Source: Pseudofrankia saprophytica
GTDB taxonomy: Bacteria; Actinomycetota; Actinomycetes; Frankiales; Frankiaceae
Assembly: GCF_000235425.2 (NCBI RefSeq)
Contig: NZ_KI912267.1
Span: 1,586,353 to 1,650,352, forward strand
Reading direction: 5' to 3'
DNA: 64,000 nucleotides
Positions 1 through 10,496 of the stretch are shown one piece after another. A program made the translations under genes and the position numbers. Numbering within the stretch: the first letter of the stretch is position 1; each line of letters opens with the position of its first letter. Under the pieces are notes generated by a model, which saw nothing but the letters and a program-made list of their open reading frames with translations, ran no database searches and was not told the DNA's origin.

Positions 1-3000
1 GGTTCCGGTGGGGTCGGTGAGGTGGATGGTGGCGGTGGTGGGGGTGGTGGGGGTGATGGTGGCGTGGGCGGTGGGGGTGGCGGTGGTGTGGGTTTGGGTG
101 GTGGTGAAGGGTGAAGGGGGAGGTTGGGGGTGGTGGGGTTGGGGGTGTGGGTGGGGGTGGTGAGGGTGAGGGTGTGGAGGGCGGCGTCGAGGAGGGCGGG
201 GTGGATGGTGTAGCGGTGGGTGTCGGGGAGGGTGTCGGGGAGGGTGAGGGTGGCGTAGAGGGTGGTGTCGTCGTGCCAGGCGGCGGTGAGGTTTTGGAAG
301 GTGGGGCCGTAGTCGAGGCCTTGGGTGGTGAGGGTGTTGTAGTGGTGGGTGAGGTCGATGGGGTGGGTGTGGGGTGGTGGCCAGGGGGTGGGGTCGGGGT
401 CGGGTGTGGGTTGGTGGTTTTGGGGTGGGGGGATGGTGCCGGTGGCGTGGTGGGTCCAGGGGTGGTCGGGGGTGGTGTGGTGGGGGCGGGTGTGGATGGT
501 GAGGGTGCGGTGGCCGGTGGTGTCGGGGGGTGTGAGGGTGAGTTGGAGGTGGTGGGTGTCGGTGGGTGTGAGGGTGAGGGGGGTGTGGAGGGTGAGTTCG
601 TCGACGGTGTTGGTGCCGGTGTGCAGGGCGGCGTGGAGGGCGAGTTCGAGCAGGCCGGTGCCGGGGAAGAGGGTGGTGCCGTGGATGGTGTGGTCGGCGA
701 GCCAGGGCTGCGCCGCCAACGACACACTGCCGACGAACAGGATCTCGTCGCGATCGGCGATCGGCACGACGGCCCTGATCAGCGGATGATCCGTCGCGAC
801 GAGCCCGAGCCCGGTGACGTTCTCCGGCGCGGCCGGACGATGCCAGTAGTGCTTGTGCTGGAAGGGGTAGGTCGGTAGTTCGTAGGGGGGTAGGTCGGTG
901 GTAGGGGTGGGCTGGGGGTAGAGGGCGGGCCAGTGTGGGCTGGTGCCGGTGGTGTGCAGGGCGGCGACCGCGCGCAGCAGGACGGCCGGCTCCGGGCCGC
1001 CGCGCCGCTGCGCCGCGACCAGCCGTGCCCCGGTCGCGCCGTCGGGGCCGTGGTCGGTAAGGGTGCGGCTGGCGAGGGTGGTCAGGGAGTTGTCGGGGCC
1101 GAGTTCGAGGTAGCTGCGTGTGCCCTGGTCGTGCAGGGTGGTGACGGCGTGGGTGAAGCGGACGGCGTCGCGGGCGTGGCGTGTCCAGTACTCGGGTGTG
1201 GTGAGGTCCTCGTCGGTGGCGGTCGTGCCGGTGAGGGTGGAGACGATCGGGATGCGTGGGGCCTGGTAGGTCAGGCCGGTGAGGACCGTGCGGAACTCGT
1301 CGAGCATCGGGTCCATCAGCGGGGAGTGGAACGCGTGGCTCACCCGCAGTCGCCGGGTCTTGATCCCCTGGCGTTCGAGAGCCTCGGCGGCGGCCTCGAC
1401 GGCGGTGTGCTCGCCGGAGACGACCACGGAGTCCGGGGCGTTGACGGCGGCGATCGCCACCACGCCGCCGATCTCCGCCAGCACCGACGTGACCTGCGCT
1501 TCCGAGGCCTGGACCGAGGTCATGGCGCCGCCGTCGGGCAGTGTGTTCATCAGCCGACCCCGCGCGGCCACGAGCGCGGCCGCGTCCGGCAGTGACAGCA
1601 CCTCCGCGGCGTATGCGGCGGTGATCTCGCCGACCGAGTGCCCGGCGAGGTGGTCCGGCTGGATCCCCCAGGCGGTGACCTGCCGGTACAGCGCGGACTC
1701 GAACGCGAACAGCGCCGCCTGCGTGAACACCGTCCGCCCCAACACCCCCGCGAACGCGCTGCTCTCCGCCGCGAACATCACCTCCCGCACCGAGGCCGCG
1801 CCGACCCGGGCGAGTTCCTCTCCCAGATGCGGGTCCAACGCCGCGCAGGCGTCGTCCAGGGCGTCACGGAAGACGGGGAACGCCTGGTAGAGGTCTCGAC
1901 CCATCCCGGGACGCTGGCTGCCCTGCCCAGCGAACAGGAACGCCACTTCACCTGCCGGACCGGTGGCCTCGCCGGTGACGACCCGTGGATGTTCCCGCCC
2001 CTCGGCGAGGGCCGCCAGCCCCGCCAGCAGCTCCTCCCGGTCCGCCGCGAGCACCACGGCACGATGCGACATCACCGCCCGCGTCGTCGCCAACGCGAGC
2101 CCCACCCCCACCACACCCACCTCGGCACGCCCCCCGACGAACCGACCCAGCCGTCCCGCGACCGCCCGCAACGCCACCGCACTACGCGCCGACACCGGCA
2201 CCAGCACCCCGACACCCACGCCCGCCCCCGTGTCGGCACCCACGTCGGCGGCGTCGGACCGCGGTGCCGGTCCGGTGCTCCCAGTGGTCTGCCGCGCCGG
2301 CTCGACGGGCCCACCGACACCGACGCCCGCGTCATTGCCGGTGTCGGCGTTCGTGCCGGGGCTGGCGGTTTCTGGGGCCTGTTCGAGCACGACGTGCGCG
2401 TTGGTGCCGCTGATCCCGAACGACGACACCCCCGCCCGACGCACCCGCCCCACCGCCGGCCACGCCCGCGCCGCCGACAGCAACCGCACCCCACCCGCCT
2501 CCCAGTCCACCAACGGCGACGGATCACCCGCATGCAACGACGCCGGCAACACCCCATGCCGCAACGCCATCACCATCTTGATCACCCCACCCACCCCCGC
2601 CGCCGCCTGCGCATGCCCCACATTCGACTTCAACGACCCCAACCACACCGGCTCACCACCCGACCGCCCCCGCCCATACGTCGCCATCAACGCGTCGACC
2701 TCAATCGGATCGCCAAGACGAGTACCCGTCCCATGCCCCTCGACGACATCCACATCAGCCGCCGTCAAACCCGCCGAATCAAGAGCACGACGAATCACAC
2801 GTTCCTGCGACCGGCCGTTCGGCGCCGTCAGACCATTCGACGCACCATCCTGATTCACCGCACTACCCCGCACCACCGCCAAAACCCGACGCCCCTCCCG
2901 CACCGCATCCGAAAGCCGCTGCAACACCAGAACCCCCGCACCCTCCGCCCACCCCGTACCATCCGCACCCGCCGCAAACGACCGACACCGACCATCCCCC

Positions 3001-6000
3001 GACAACCCACCCTGCCGAGAAAACTCCACAAACGTCCCCGGCGACGACATCACCGTCACCCCACCCGCCAACGCCACCCCACACTCACCCCGCCGCAACG
3101 CCCCCACCGCCACATGCAACGCCACCAACGACGACGAACACGCCGTATCCACCGTCACCGCCGCCCCCTCCAGACCAAACACATACGCCACCCGCCCCGA
3201 CAGAACACTGCTGGCTCCGCCGGTCATGTGCTGGCCCTCGAGGGGGTCGGGACCGCCGCCGGGGACGGTGTGGTCGTGGAACGCGAAAGCGCCGACGTAA
3301 ACGCCCGTGTCACTGCCCCGCAGGGTGGTCGGGTCGATACCGGCGCGCTCGAACGCCTCCCAGCACACCTCCAACAAGACCCGCTGCTGCGGATCCATCG
3401 CCAACGCCTCACGCGGCGAAATCCCAAAGAACTCCGCGTCAAAACCCCCAGCACCCCCCAGAAAACCACCCCGCCGCGCAAACGACGACCCAGGAACATC
3501 CCCACCCCCACCAAAAAGACGCCCCAGATCCCACCCACGGTCACCCGGAAACTCCGACGTCCCGTCACGACCCTCCACAACCAGATCCCACAGATCCTCA
3601 GGAGAACCCACCCCACCCGGAAAACGGCACGCCATGCCCACGATGACGACGGGATCCTCCGCGTCGTCCTGGAAAGGGCGGCGCGCGGCCGGGGCGGGCA
3701 GCACGTCACCGCGCAGGTGGCGGATCAGGGCTTCGGGAGTGGGATGGTCGAAGACCAGGGTGGGGGCCAGGGTGACGTCGAGGGACCGGCCCAGCAGGTC
3801 GCGCAGTTCGACGGCGGCCAGCGAGTCGAAGCCGAGGTCCTTGAACGTGCGCTCCCGGTCGACGCGCTCAGGTGAGCCGTGGCCGAGAACGGCGGCCACC
3901 TGCGCGAGGACGAGTTCGGCCAGCGAGCGCTCGCGGTCGGCCTCGGGCAGCGCGGCGAGGCGATCCCGGGTCGTGCCGTCGGCGACCGGCCCGAGCGCGC
4001 CCGCGGTCGGTGCCGGTTCGGCCGCCTCCACCACCTCCGCGAGCGGCCCCGCGACCGCCCGGGCCGGTACCGACCGCGTACCCGTCCCGGCGGCCAACCA
4101 GTAGCTCTCCCGCTGGAAGGCATACGTGGGCAGCGAGACGCGGCGCCCACCCGCGCCTTCCAGGATCCGGTCCCAGGCGACGGGCACGCCGCGTACATGC
4201 AGACCGGCCACAGCCGCGGCGAGCGTGTCCTGCTCCGGGCGGCCGGCCCGGGCCGCGGGCAGGAGGGCCGCGTCGGCGGTGACGCAGTCCCGGCCCATGG
4301 TCGCGAGCACGGCGTCCGGTCCGACTTCGAGGTGGACCGTCACGCCCAGCGCTTCGAGCGCGCGCATGCCGTCGAGGAACCGGACACCCCGACGGGCGTG
4401 GCGCACCCAGTGGTCGGCGTCGAGCAGTTCCCCGGGCGCGACCGCGCGGCCGGTGAGGTTGGAGACGACCGGAAGCGTGGCCTGACGGTAGGTCAGGTTC
4501 TCGGCGACCCGGCGGAACTCTCCCAGCATGCTGTCCATGTGCGGCGAGTGGAAGGCATGGCTGACCCGCAGCCGCCGGGTCCTGCGCCCACGGGACCGCC
4601 AGGCGTCGGCGATGGTGCTGACGGCATCGGCGTCCCCGGCTATCACCGTGGCGGATGGACCGTTGAGCGCGGCGATCTCCACGCGGCCGGCGAAGTCGGC
4701 GAGCCGCGGGACGAGCTCGGCCTCCGAAGCCTGGATGGAGACCATCGCTCCGCCTTCCGGCAGGGCCTGCATCAGGCGACCGCGCGCGGCGACGAGGGTG
4801 GCGGCGTCGGCCAGGGAGAACACGCCGGCGGAATATGCGGCGCTCAGCTCGCCGATGGAGTGGCCGAGCAGAGCCGCAGGGACGATCCCCCAGTGCCGCA
4901 GGAGCCTGAACAGGGCGGTCTCGTACGCGAACAGCGCCGCCTGGGTGTAGACCGTCTGATCGAGCAGGGCGGCGGCGGGCGCGTCCGCGGGGCCGAGGAC
5001 CAGGTCGCGGACCGAACGGTCGAGGTGCTTGTCCAGCTCGCGGCAGGCGGCGTCGAAGGCATCGGCGAACGCGGGCTGGGCGACGTGCAGAGCCGCGCCC
5101 ATGCCGGGCCGCTGACTACCCTGACCGGTGAAGAGGAACGCGAGGCCGCGTTCGGCCGGCTCGGCGGCGGCGCGGACGACGCGGGGCGAGGGACGGCCGC
5201 CGGCGAGGTCGCCGAGGGCCGCGGCGAGGCCGTCGCGGCTGTCGGCCAGCAGTGCGGCCCGGTGTGTGAGATGGCTGCGCGTCAGGGCGGTGGTGCGCGC
5301 GAGGTCGGGCAGGGTGAGGTCGGCATGGGCCGCCAGGTGTTCGCGCAGCCGCTGGGCCTGGGTGCGCAGCGCGGCGTCCACATGTCCGGACAGCAGGACG
5401 GTTACCGGCCCGGGTTCGCTGCCGGTGCTGCCGGCGCCGTTGCCAGCGGCCGGCGCGGACAGCCCGGTGGCGTCGGACAGCACGAGGTGGCAGTTGGTGC
5501 CGGCCATTCCGAAGGAGCTGACGCCCGCGAACACCGGACCGTCGGCGTCGTCCGCGGTGAGGTCGACGCGGGTGACGGCGACCTCGAGGCCCAGGGCGTC
5601 GAGCGGGATCGCCGGGTTCGGACGCTCGTAGTTGAGGCTGGGTGGCAGGGTGCGCTCGCGCAGGCTTAGCGCGGCCTTGAGGAAGCCGGCGATGCCCGCG
5701 GCGCCTTCGAGGTGTCCGATGTTGGTCTTGACCGAGCCGACCAGGAGAGGAGACGCGGCGGGCCGGCCCCGGCCGACGACCGCGCCAAGCGCGGCGGCCT
5801 CGACGGGGTCGCCGGCGGGTGTTCCGGTGCCGTGCAGTTCGACGAAGCGCACGCGGGCCGGATCCACCCCCGCGTCGGCATAGGCCCTGCGCAGGACGTC
5901 ACGCTGCGCGCTCTCGCTGGGCGCGGTGAGCGTGTCGCCGCCGCCGTCGTTGTTGACCGCTCCGCCGCGGACGAGGCAGTACACCGTGTCGCCGTCCGCG

Positions 6001-6782
6001 AGGGCCTGGCTGAGGGTCTTGAGCACGACGACGCCGCCGCCCTCCCCCCTTACGTAGCCGTCGGCGCGGGCGTCGAACGTGTGGGCGCGGCCGGTCGGCG
6101 AGAGAGCGCCGAAGCGCTCGGCCACGGTGAAGCCCTCGGGCAGCAGGTTGAGGCTGACTCCGCCCGCCAGGGCCAGGTCGGTCTCGCCGCGGCGCAGGCT
6201 CTCGCAGGCCAGGTGGACGGCGACCAGCGAGGACGACTGCGCGGTGTCGACGACGAGGCTGGGGCCCTGGAACCCGAGTGCGTACGAGACGCGGTTCGCG
6301 ATGACGCCGCGGCTCAGGCCGGTGATGGTACGGCCGTTGACGGCCCCGGGTCCGAGCCGGTCGGCGAGCTTGGCGTAGTCATCCCAGATAGCGCCGAGGT
6401 AGACGCCGGTCCGGGTGCCCCGGCGGGTGGCGGGGACGATGCCGGCGTCTTCCAGGGCCTCCCAGGCGAGCTCGAGGGCGAGCCGCTGCTGAGGGTCCAT
6501 GTCGACGGCCTCGCGCGGGGAGATGCCAAAGAACTCCGGATCGAAACGATCGACCCCGTCGACGAAGCCGGCGCGCGGCGGCCGCGCGCCCGCGGACCGC
6601 GCGCCGAACCCGGGCCGGCCCGGCGGCACGTCCGTGACCGCCTCGGCGCCGGCGCGCAGCAGTTCCCAGAACGCGGCCGGGTCGGGGGCGCCGGGCAGCC
6701 GGCAGGCCAGACCGACGACCGCGACGGGCTCCGCCGGGGCCAGCCGTCGCGCAGCGCTGTAGGAACGCGGTTCGTCGGTCAT
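1..6782 (-). CDS. Modular type I polyketide synthase, loading module plus first extension module (partial at window edge)
   Basis: Reads leftwards from ATG at 6782 (GAGGG about 9 nt upstream) and leaves the window. Domains: KS1 (about residues 17-440), AT1 (550-845, GHSIGE with Ser642), ACP1 (GFDSL, Ser987), KS2 (1042-1465, DTACSSSL with Cys1215), AT2 (1620-1915, GHSVGE with Ser1716) and the start of a DH (HTIHGTTLFP, His2031). KS1 carries DTAQSSSL, with Gln182 in place of the nucleophilic Cys. This is the KSQ signature of loading modules that decarboxylate an acyl-malonyl-ACP to make the starter, so this should be the first PKS protein. Both ATs have HAFH, the malonyl-type motif, predicting an acetyl starter and a malonyl extender. 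There is no N-terminal docking helix, as expected for a loading protein. The frame is verified at residues 182, 987, 1215 and 2031. It appears to shift near 85-118, inside the DH. Product unknown. Confidence 0.95.
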   Translation of the reverse strand, partial: MTDEPRSYSAARRLAPAEPVAVVGLACRLPGAPDPAAFWELLRAGAEAVTDVPPGRPGFGARSAGARPPRAGFVDGVDRFDPEFFGISPREAVDMDPQQRLALELAWEALEDAGIVPATRRGTRTGVYLGAIWDDYAKLADRLGPGAVNGRTITGLSRGVIANRVSYALGFQGPSLVVDTAQSSSLVAVHLACESLRRGETDLALAGGVSLNLLPEGFTVAERFGALSPTGRAHTFDARADGYVRGEGGGVVVLKTLSQALADGDTVYCLVRGGAVNNDGGGDTLTAPSESAQRDVLRRAYADAGVDPARVRFVELHGTGTPAGDPVEAAALGAVVGRGRPAASPLLVGSVKTNIGHLEGAAGIAGFLKAALSLRERTLPPSLNYERPNPAIPLDALGLEVAVTRVDLTADDADGPVFAGVSSFGMAGTNCHLVLSDATGLSAPAAGNGAGSTGSEPGPVTVLLSGHVDAALRTQAQRLREHLAAHADLTLPDLARTTALTRSHLTHRAALLADSRDGLAAALGDLAGGRPSPRVVRAAAEPAERGLAFLFTGQGSQRPGMGAALHVAQPAFADAFDAACRELDKHLDRSVRDLVLGPADAPAAALLDQTVYTQAALFAYETALFRLLRHWGIVPAALLGHSIGELSAAYSAGVFSLADAATLVAARGRLMQALPEGGAMVSIQASEAELVPRLADFAGRVEIAALNGPSATVIAGDADAVSTIADAWRSRGRRTRRLRVSHAFHSPHMDSMLGEFRRVAENLTYRQATLPVVSNLTGRAVAPGELLDADHWVRHARRGVRFLDGMRALEALGVTVHLEVGPDAVLATMGRDCVTADAALLPAARAGRPEQDTLAAAVAGLHVRGVPVAWDRILEGAGGRRVSLPTYAFQRESYWLAAGTGTRSVPARAVAGPLAEVVEAAEPAPTAGALGPVADGTTRDRLAALPEADRERSLAELVLAQVAAVLGHGSPERVDRERTFKDLGFDSLAAVELRDLLGRSLDVTLAPTLVFDHPTPEALIRHLRGDVLPAPAARRPFQDDAEDPVVIVGMACRFPGGVGSPEDLWDLVVEGRDGTSEFPGDRGWDLGRLFGGGGDVPGSSFARRGGFLGGAGGFDAEFFGISPREALAMDPQQRVLLEVCWEAFERAGIDPTTLRGSDTGVYVGAFAFHDHTVPGGGPDPLEGQHMTGGASSVLSGRVAYVFGLEGAAVTVDTACSSSLVALHVAVGALRRGECGVALAGGVTVMSSPGTFVEFSRQGGLSGDGRCRSFAAGADGTGWAEGAGVLVLQRLSDAVREGRRVLAVVRGSAVNQDGASNGLTAPNGRSQERVIRRALDSAGLTAADVDVVEGHGTGTRLGDPIEVDALMATYGRGRSGGEPVWLGSLKSNVGHAQAAAGVGGVIKMVMALRHGVLPASLHAGDPSPLVDWEAGGVRLLSAARAWPAVGRVRRAGVSSFGISGTNAHVVLEQAPETASPGTNADTGNDAGVGVGGPVEPARQTTGSTGPAPRSDAADVGADTGAGVGVGVLVPVSARSAVALRAVAGRLGRFVGGRAEVGVVGVGLALATTRAVMSHRAVVLAADREELLAGLAALAEGREHPRVVTGEATGPAGEVAFLFAGQGSQRPGMGRDLYQAFPVFRDALDDACAALDPHLGEELARVGAASVREVMFAAESSAFAGVLGRTVFTQAALFAFESALYRQVTAWGIQPDHLAGHSVGEITAAYAAEVLSLPDAAALVAARGRLMNTLPDGGAMTSVQASEAQVTSVLAEIGGVVAIAAVNAPDSVVVSGEHTAVEAAAEALERQGIKTRRLRVSHAFHSPLMDPMLDEFRTVLTGLTYQAPRIPIVSTLTGTTATDEDLTTPEYWTRHARDAVRFTHAVTTLHDQGTRSYLELGPDNSLTTLASRTLTDHGPDGATGARLVAAQRRGGPEPAVLLRAVAALHTTGTSPHWPALYPQPTPTTDLPPYELPTYPFQHKHYWHRPAAPENVTGLGLVATDHPLIRAVVPIADRDEILFVGSVSLAAQPWLADHTIHGTTLFPGTGLLELALHAALHTGTNTVDELTLHTPLTLTPTDTHHLQLTLTPPDTTGHRTLTIHTRPHHTTPDHPWTHHATGTIPPPQNHQPTPDPDPTPWPPPHTHPIDLTHHYNTLTTQGLDYGPTFQNLTAAWHDDTTLYATLTLPDTLPDTHRYTIHPALLDAALHTLTLTTPTHTPNPTTPNLPLHPSPPPKPTPPPPPPPTPPSPPPPPPPPPSTSPTPPE

Positions 6783-7088
6783 GGGGGCGCACCCTCGCCT
6801 TTCCATCCAGGCTTTTCTCAAGGCCGCTTCGCGCCCGGTCTTCCGGGCGGTCTTCGTTCTCCGCTCCGGCGGCGCCCGTCCCACCGCGAGCCCGACTCAT
6901 CGGGTTTTCGAAACGGCGAGGACCTGTGTCCCGAAGTTTTACCGACCGCCCGAGACCAGCTGCGCCGGGCCGGCGGGACGCAAAGACGGCGACAGCGCGA
7001 CGGACGGGCCGTGGCGCGATTTACCGATGAATTCGAACGAGCAAAACGCTACTTGCGGCCCGGGCGGCGGCCAACCCTTAGTCTCGCT

Positions 7089-7233
7089 CCCCTATCAGGG
7101 TTTCCCGTCTTTGCCAGCTAGGGGTGGCCTTATGGCCGACGTCGGCTCTCGGCGGGGCACGGCCACCGCGGCGGGCGTCGTTCGGACCGATACCCCTATG
7201 CGGCGCCAGAGAGTAGGGGTTGACCGATAGGGG
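7089..7233. promoter_or_regulatory. Cluster of five TAGGGG/CCCCTA boxes in the PKS-LAL intergenic region
   Basis: CCCCTA at 7089-7094 faces TAGGGG at 7119-7124. CCCCTA at 7193-7198 faces TAGGGG at 7214-7219, and a further direct TAGGGG lies at 7228-7233, 14 bp on. The boxes lie 300-450 bp upstream of the PKS start and over 500 bp upstream of the LAL regulator gene. The same hexamer recurs before the CCR gene (11349-11364). I infer an operator for the LAL protein. The rest of 6783-7754 shows no gene. Confidence 0.5.
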
Positions 7234-7754
7234 TGTCTCGAAGGCGCGCTCGCGTTCCTGCCACACACGAATGCGTGACCGCGCGTCGGGTCGTAGAAAG
7301 CAACATCACAGTCGTCTTGCCGACACCGTGTATCTGGCGTCACGGCCGCCGTCCGGTGCGCGTGCCAGGACTCGTATGACATGCTGTCCATGACTAATGA
7401 CATGCCGTCACGGCCGGACGAAGGCGTCCGGCCGCCACATTCGATCACGCTCACGCTTGGATGCGCCGTGCCGTTCCCGCCGCTCCTGGGGTGTTGGAAA
7501 TGGGCGGAGGCCGGGGACGGCCGTCTGCCGGATTCGATTCCGGCCGCGCGCGGGTCGGGAGCCTCGACGATCGCGGCCATCAGGCACATGCGATCTCTCC
7601 GACCGCATCGCGGGCACCGCCCTCTGGCGGAATACGTAATACGCGCCACGTGGGCACGGGAAACAGCCGCGAAGAAGCAGAGGTTACCAGAGGAATCCAG
7701 CCGGCCGCCGAGCCGGAGAACCGTATAGCGAGGGTACGAACGGGGAGGCATTAT

Positions 7755-10496
7755 ATGCTACTCGTCGAACGCGCGGAAGAGCTACTCCTGCTAAGGCGCA
7801 GCCTCGATGAGGCACGGGGCGGCGCGGGGCAGGTCGTCTCCATCAGCGGCTCAGTCGGCTCGGGCAAGACCGAGCTCACCCGCCGGCTCGCCGACTGGGC
7901 CGCGGACCGCGGCGTACGGGTCGTGCAGACCTACGCGGCCCCGGCAGGGCGGGGAGCCAGTCCGGGAATCTTCGGCCAGCTCCTCGAGGCGTGCACGTCC
8001 GCGGCCGAGTTGCGGCACGCGGTGACCGCGGCCCCGGCCGCGGACACCCTGCCGCCCCAGCTGATGCTGCTTGTCTGCCACGATCTGCTGCGCTCGGCCG
8101 CCGAGGCTCCACTACTACTGATCGTCGACGACGTCCACCAGAGCGATCCGGAGTCCCTGCGAGGACTGCTCTACCTCGTCCGGCACTGCCGCACCGCGCC
8201 GGTCATGCTGGTGCTGATCACCGGCGAATGCCTGCAGCAGAGCCTCCCGCTCTTCCATGCGGAGCTGTCCCGCGAGCCGAACTACCGGCAGATCCAGCTG
8301 CCGCTGCTGTCGGTGGAGGGCGTCGCCGAAGTACTCGCCGAGCGGCTCGACGCCGACGCCGCGCACCGGCTCGCCCCGGCCGCCCACGCGGCCAGCGGCG
8401 GCAACCCCCTGGTGGTTCGGGCGCTGCTGACGGAGCACCTGCACATCCATCCGACCGACGGCCCGCGGTCCCTGGCGCCGGGCGACGGCTCCGCGACGGC
8501 GGTTCTCGCCTGCCTGCACCGCATCGGACGGGCCGGACTGGAGGTGGCCCGAGCCATCGCGCTGCTCGGCGAGCACGCCGTCCCCGAGCTGATCTCCCGG
8601 CTGATCTCCCGGCCCCGCAATCTGGTCGACCGGGCCCTCGCCAAACTGTCGGCGGCGGGCCTGCTCGGCCCCGACCGGCTGCTGTGCCACCCAGCGGCAC
8701 GGTCGGTCGTGCTCAGCGACCCGAACTTCGACGACGCGGCCGAACTGCAATACGGCGCCGCCGAGTTGTTGCACGCCGAGGGCGAGGCCGCGCTGCGGGT
8801 CGCCGAGCACCTGATCGCCGCCGACCGGATCGGCAGAAGTTGGCATATCGCGGTCCTGCGCCAGGCGGCCGAGGACGCGCTGGCCGACGGCCGGGCCGAC
8901 CTGGCCCTGCAGTGCCTGGACCTGGCGCTGCGGGAGTGCTCCGACGGCGAGGAGCGCGCACTGATCACCGCCGCCCGGGTCCGGGTCGAGTGGCGGATGA
9001 ACCCGGCCCGGGCCATGTCCCACTTCGCCGGGCTGCTGGACGCCTTCGAACACGGGTGCCTTCCGGACCTGGAGGCCGTCATGCTGGGCCGCGCGCTGAT
9101 GTGGCACGGGCGAGAAGAGGAGGCGGCCAGGATTCTGGACGCGATCCGCTCGCGCGCGCATGCGCCGGAGGTCGGTGAGGCGCTGCTCAGCACCGACCAC
9201 TCGCTGCGCAGCACGCACCCCGGGTCCGCGGCGGTCCCGCGAGAAAGACCCGCGGCGGCCGGGCCGCCCGACCGGGATCCCGCGGCCAGACCGCTGCCCG
9301 ACGCGGCGATGTGGCACTACCTGCGGGCCGGCGACCACGCGACCGCCGCGCGGTTCGCCGAGGACGTGCTGCGCGACGACAGGTCGCCGGACTACTGGCG
9401 CGGGCCGCATTGCAACGCGCTGTACGTGCTGATCTACGTACATGAGCTCGAACGCGCCGAGTACTGGGCCGCGCGAATCTACCGGGATGCCACGCCACAG
9501 GGCTACCGGACCTGGCAGGCCATGAAGTCCGCCGTACTCGCCGAGATCGCGCGCCGGCGCGGCGACCTGCCGGCGGCCGAGCGACTGGCCCGCGGCGCGC
9601 TGCAGCTCATGGGACCACGGGCCTGGGGGCCGCAGATCGATCTGCCGCTCTCGACCCTGATCTACGTGCTCACGGCGATGGGTAGGCACGGCGCCGCGGC
9701 CGAGTGGCTGGCATATCCGCGTCCCACTGGCGCGACGACGACCCGTTACGGCCTGCACTACCTGGACGCCCGCGCGCAGCATCATCTGGCGATGGGCCGC
9801 CATCTGCCGGCCCTGCAGGATTTCCTCGCCTGCGGGCAGCTGATGGCGAGCTGGGACATGGACATCGTCGGCATAGCGCCCTGGCGGCTGGGGGTCGCTG
9901 AGGCGCTGCTGCAGCTCGGCCGCACCGAGCGGGCGGCCCGGACGCTGGACGAGCTGGCGGAGCAGCCCGGCGCCGCGCACCCCCTGGTGCGCGGCGGCCT
10001 GCTCAGGCTGCGCGCGGCCACGGTGAAACCCCGTCAGGCGGTGGTGCTGCTACGCGAGGGCGCGGACATGCTCGAAAGCAGCGGGTCGCCCGCGGAGCTG
10101 CTGGCGGCGCTGCTCGACCTGCACCGGGTGCACGTGGAGCTGGGCGACTCGCACCTGGCGCATTTCACCGCCCGGCAGATCTGGCGGACGGCGGCGCAGT
10201 GCGGTGCCGAGGCCCGCGCCCGCCGGACGCTCGGCCCCGAGTTCGCCGCGCCGTGCCCGGACGACGGGACGCCGTCGGCGACGCCGGACACCACGTATAC
10301 GGTGCTCAGTGACGCCGAGCTGCGGGTGGCGGCACTGGCCGTGCGCGGACACACCAACCGGGAGATCGCCAGCCGCCTGTACATCACGGTCAGCACGGTC
10401 GAGCAGCATCTCACCCGCGTATACCGCAAACTGCAGGTCGGTGGCCGGATCGACCTGCAGACCCGGCTGAACCCGAAGGTGCTGGGCACCGCGTGA
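7755..10496 (+). CDS. LAL-family LuxR-type transcriptional regulator (ATPase plus C-terminal HTH)
   Basis: 913 residues, the usual size of large ATP-binding LuxR regulators of polyketide clusters. The start is the ATG at 7755, chosen for GGGGAGG 7 nt upstream. The N-terminal P-loop is GSVGSGKT (residues 32-39), followed by a Walker B-like LLLIVDDVHQSD near residue 120. A long helical middle resembles the TPR-like region of the family. The LuxR HTH occupies about residues 850-905 (TNREIASRLYITVSTVEQHL). The gene diverges from the PKS gene and is the obvious candidate activator of it and of the CCR gene, which share TAGGGG boxes. A strong 26-bp inverted repeat directly follows the stop. Assignment to the LAL family is secure; the target set is inference. 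Confidence 0.93.
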   Translation: MLLVERAEELLLLRRSLDEARGGAGQVVSISGSVGSGKTELTRRLADWAADRGVRVVQTYAAPAGRGASPGIFGQLLEACTSAAELRHAVTAAPAADTLPPQLMLLVCHDLLRSAAEAPLLLIVDDVHQSDPESLRGLLYLVRHCRTAPVMLVLITGECLQQSLPLFHAELSREPNYRQIQLPLLSVEGVAEVLAERLDADAAHRLAPAAHAASGGNPLVVRALLTEHLHIHPTDGPRSLAPGDGSATAVLACLHRIGRAGLEVARAIALLGEHAVPELISRLISRPRNLVDRALAKLSAAGLLGPDRLLCHPAARSVVLSDPNFDDAAELQYGAAELLHAEGEAALRVAEHLIAADRIGRSWHIAVLRQAAEDALADGRADLALQCLDLALRECSDGEERALITAARVRVEWRMNPARAMSHFAGLLDAFEHGCLPDLEAVMLGRALMWHGREEEAARILDAIRSRAHAPEVGEALLSTDHSLRSTHPGSAAVPRERPAAAGPPDRDPAARPLPDAAMWHYLRAGDHATAARFAEDVLRDDRSPDYWRGPHCNALYVLIYVHELERAEYWAARIYRDATPQGYRTWQAMKSAVLAEIARRRGDLPAAERLARGALQLMGPRAWGPQIDLPLSTLIYVLTAMGRHGAAAEWLAYPRPTGATTTRYGLHYLDARAQHHLAMGRHLPALQDFLACGQLMASWDMDIVGIAPWRLGVAEALLQLGRTERAARTLDELAEQPGAAHPLVRGGLLRLRAATVKPRQAVVLLREGADMLESSGSPAELLAALLDLHRVHVELGDSHLAHFTARQIWRTAAQCGAEARARRTLGPEFAAPCPDDGTPSATPDTTYTVLSDAELRVAALAVRGHTNREIASRLYITVSTVEQHLTRVYRKLQVGGRIDLQTRLNPKVLGTA

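Noticed and set aside
111-5669. Long plus-strand open frames (255, 745 and 596 codons) opposite the PKS
   Set aside because: They are Gly/Val- or Arg/Pro/His-rich antisense shadows. The minus strand encodes verified KS, AT, ACP and DH motifs in one frame.
5712-7121. 469-codon plus-strand frame
   Set aside because: Antisense of KS1 with no family resemblance; it runs across the PKS start into the intergenic region.
8115-9980. 621-codon minus-strand frame
   Set aside because: Antisense shadow of the LAL regulator; Arg/Gln/Gly-rich with no motif.
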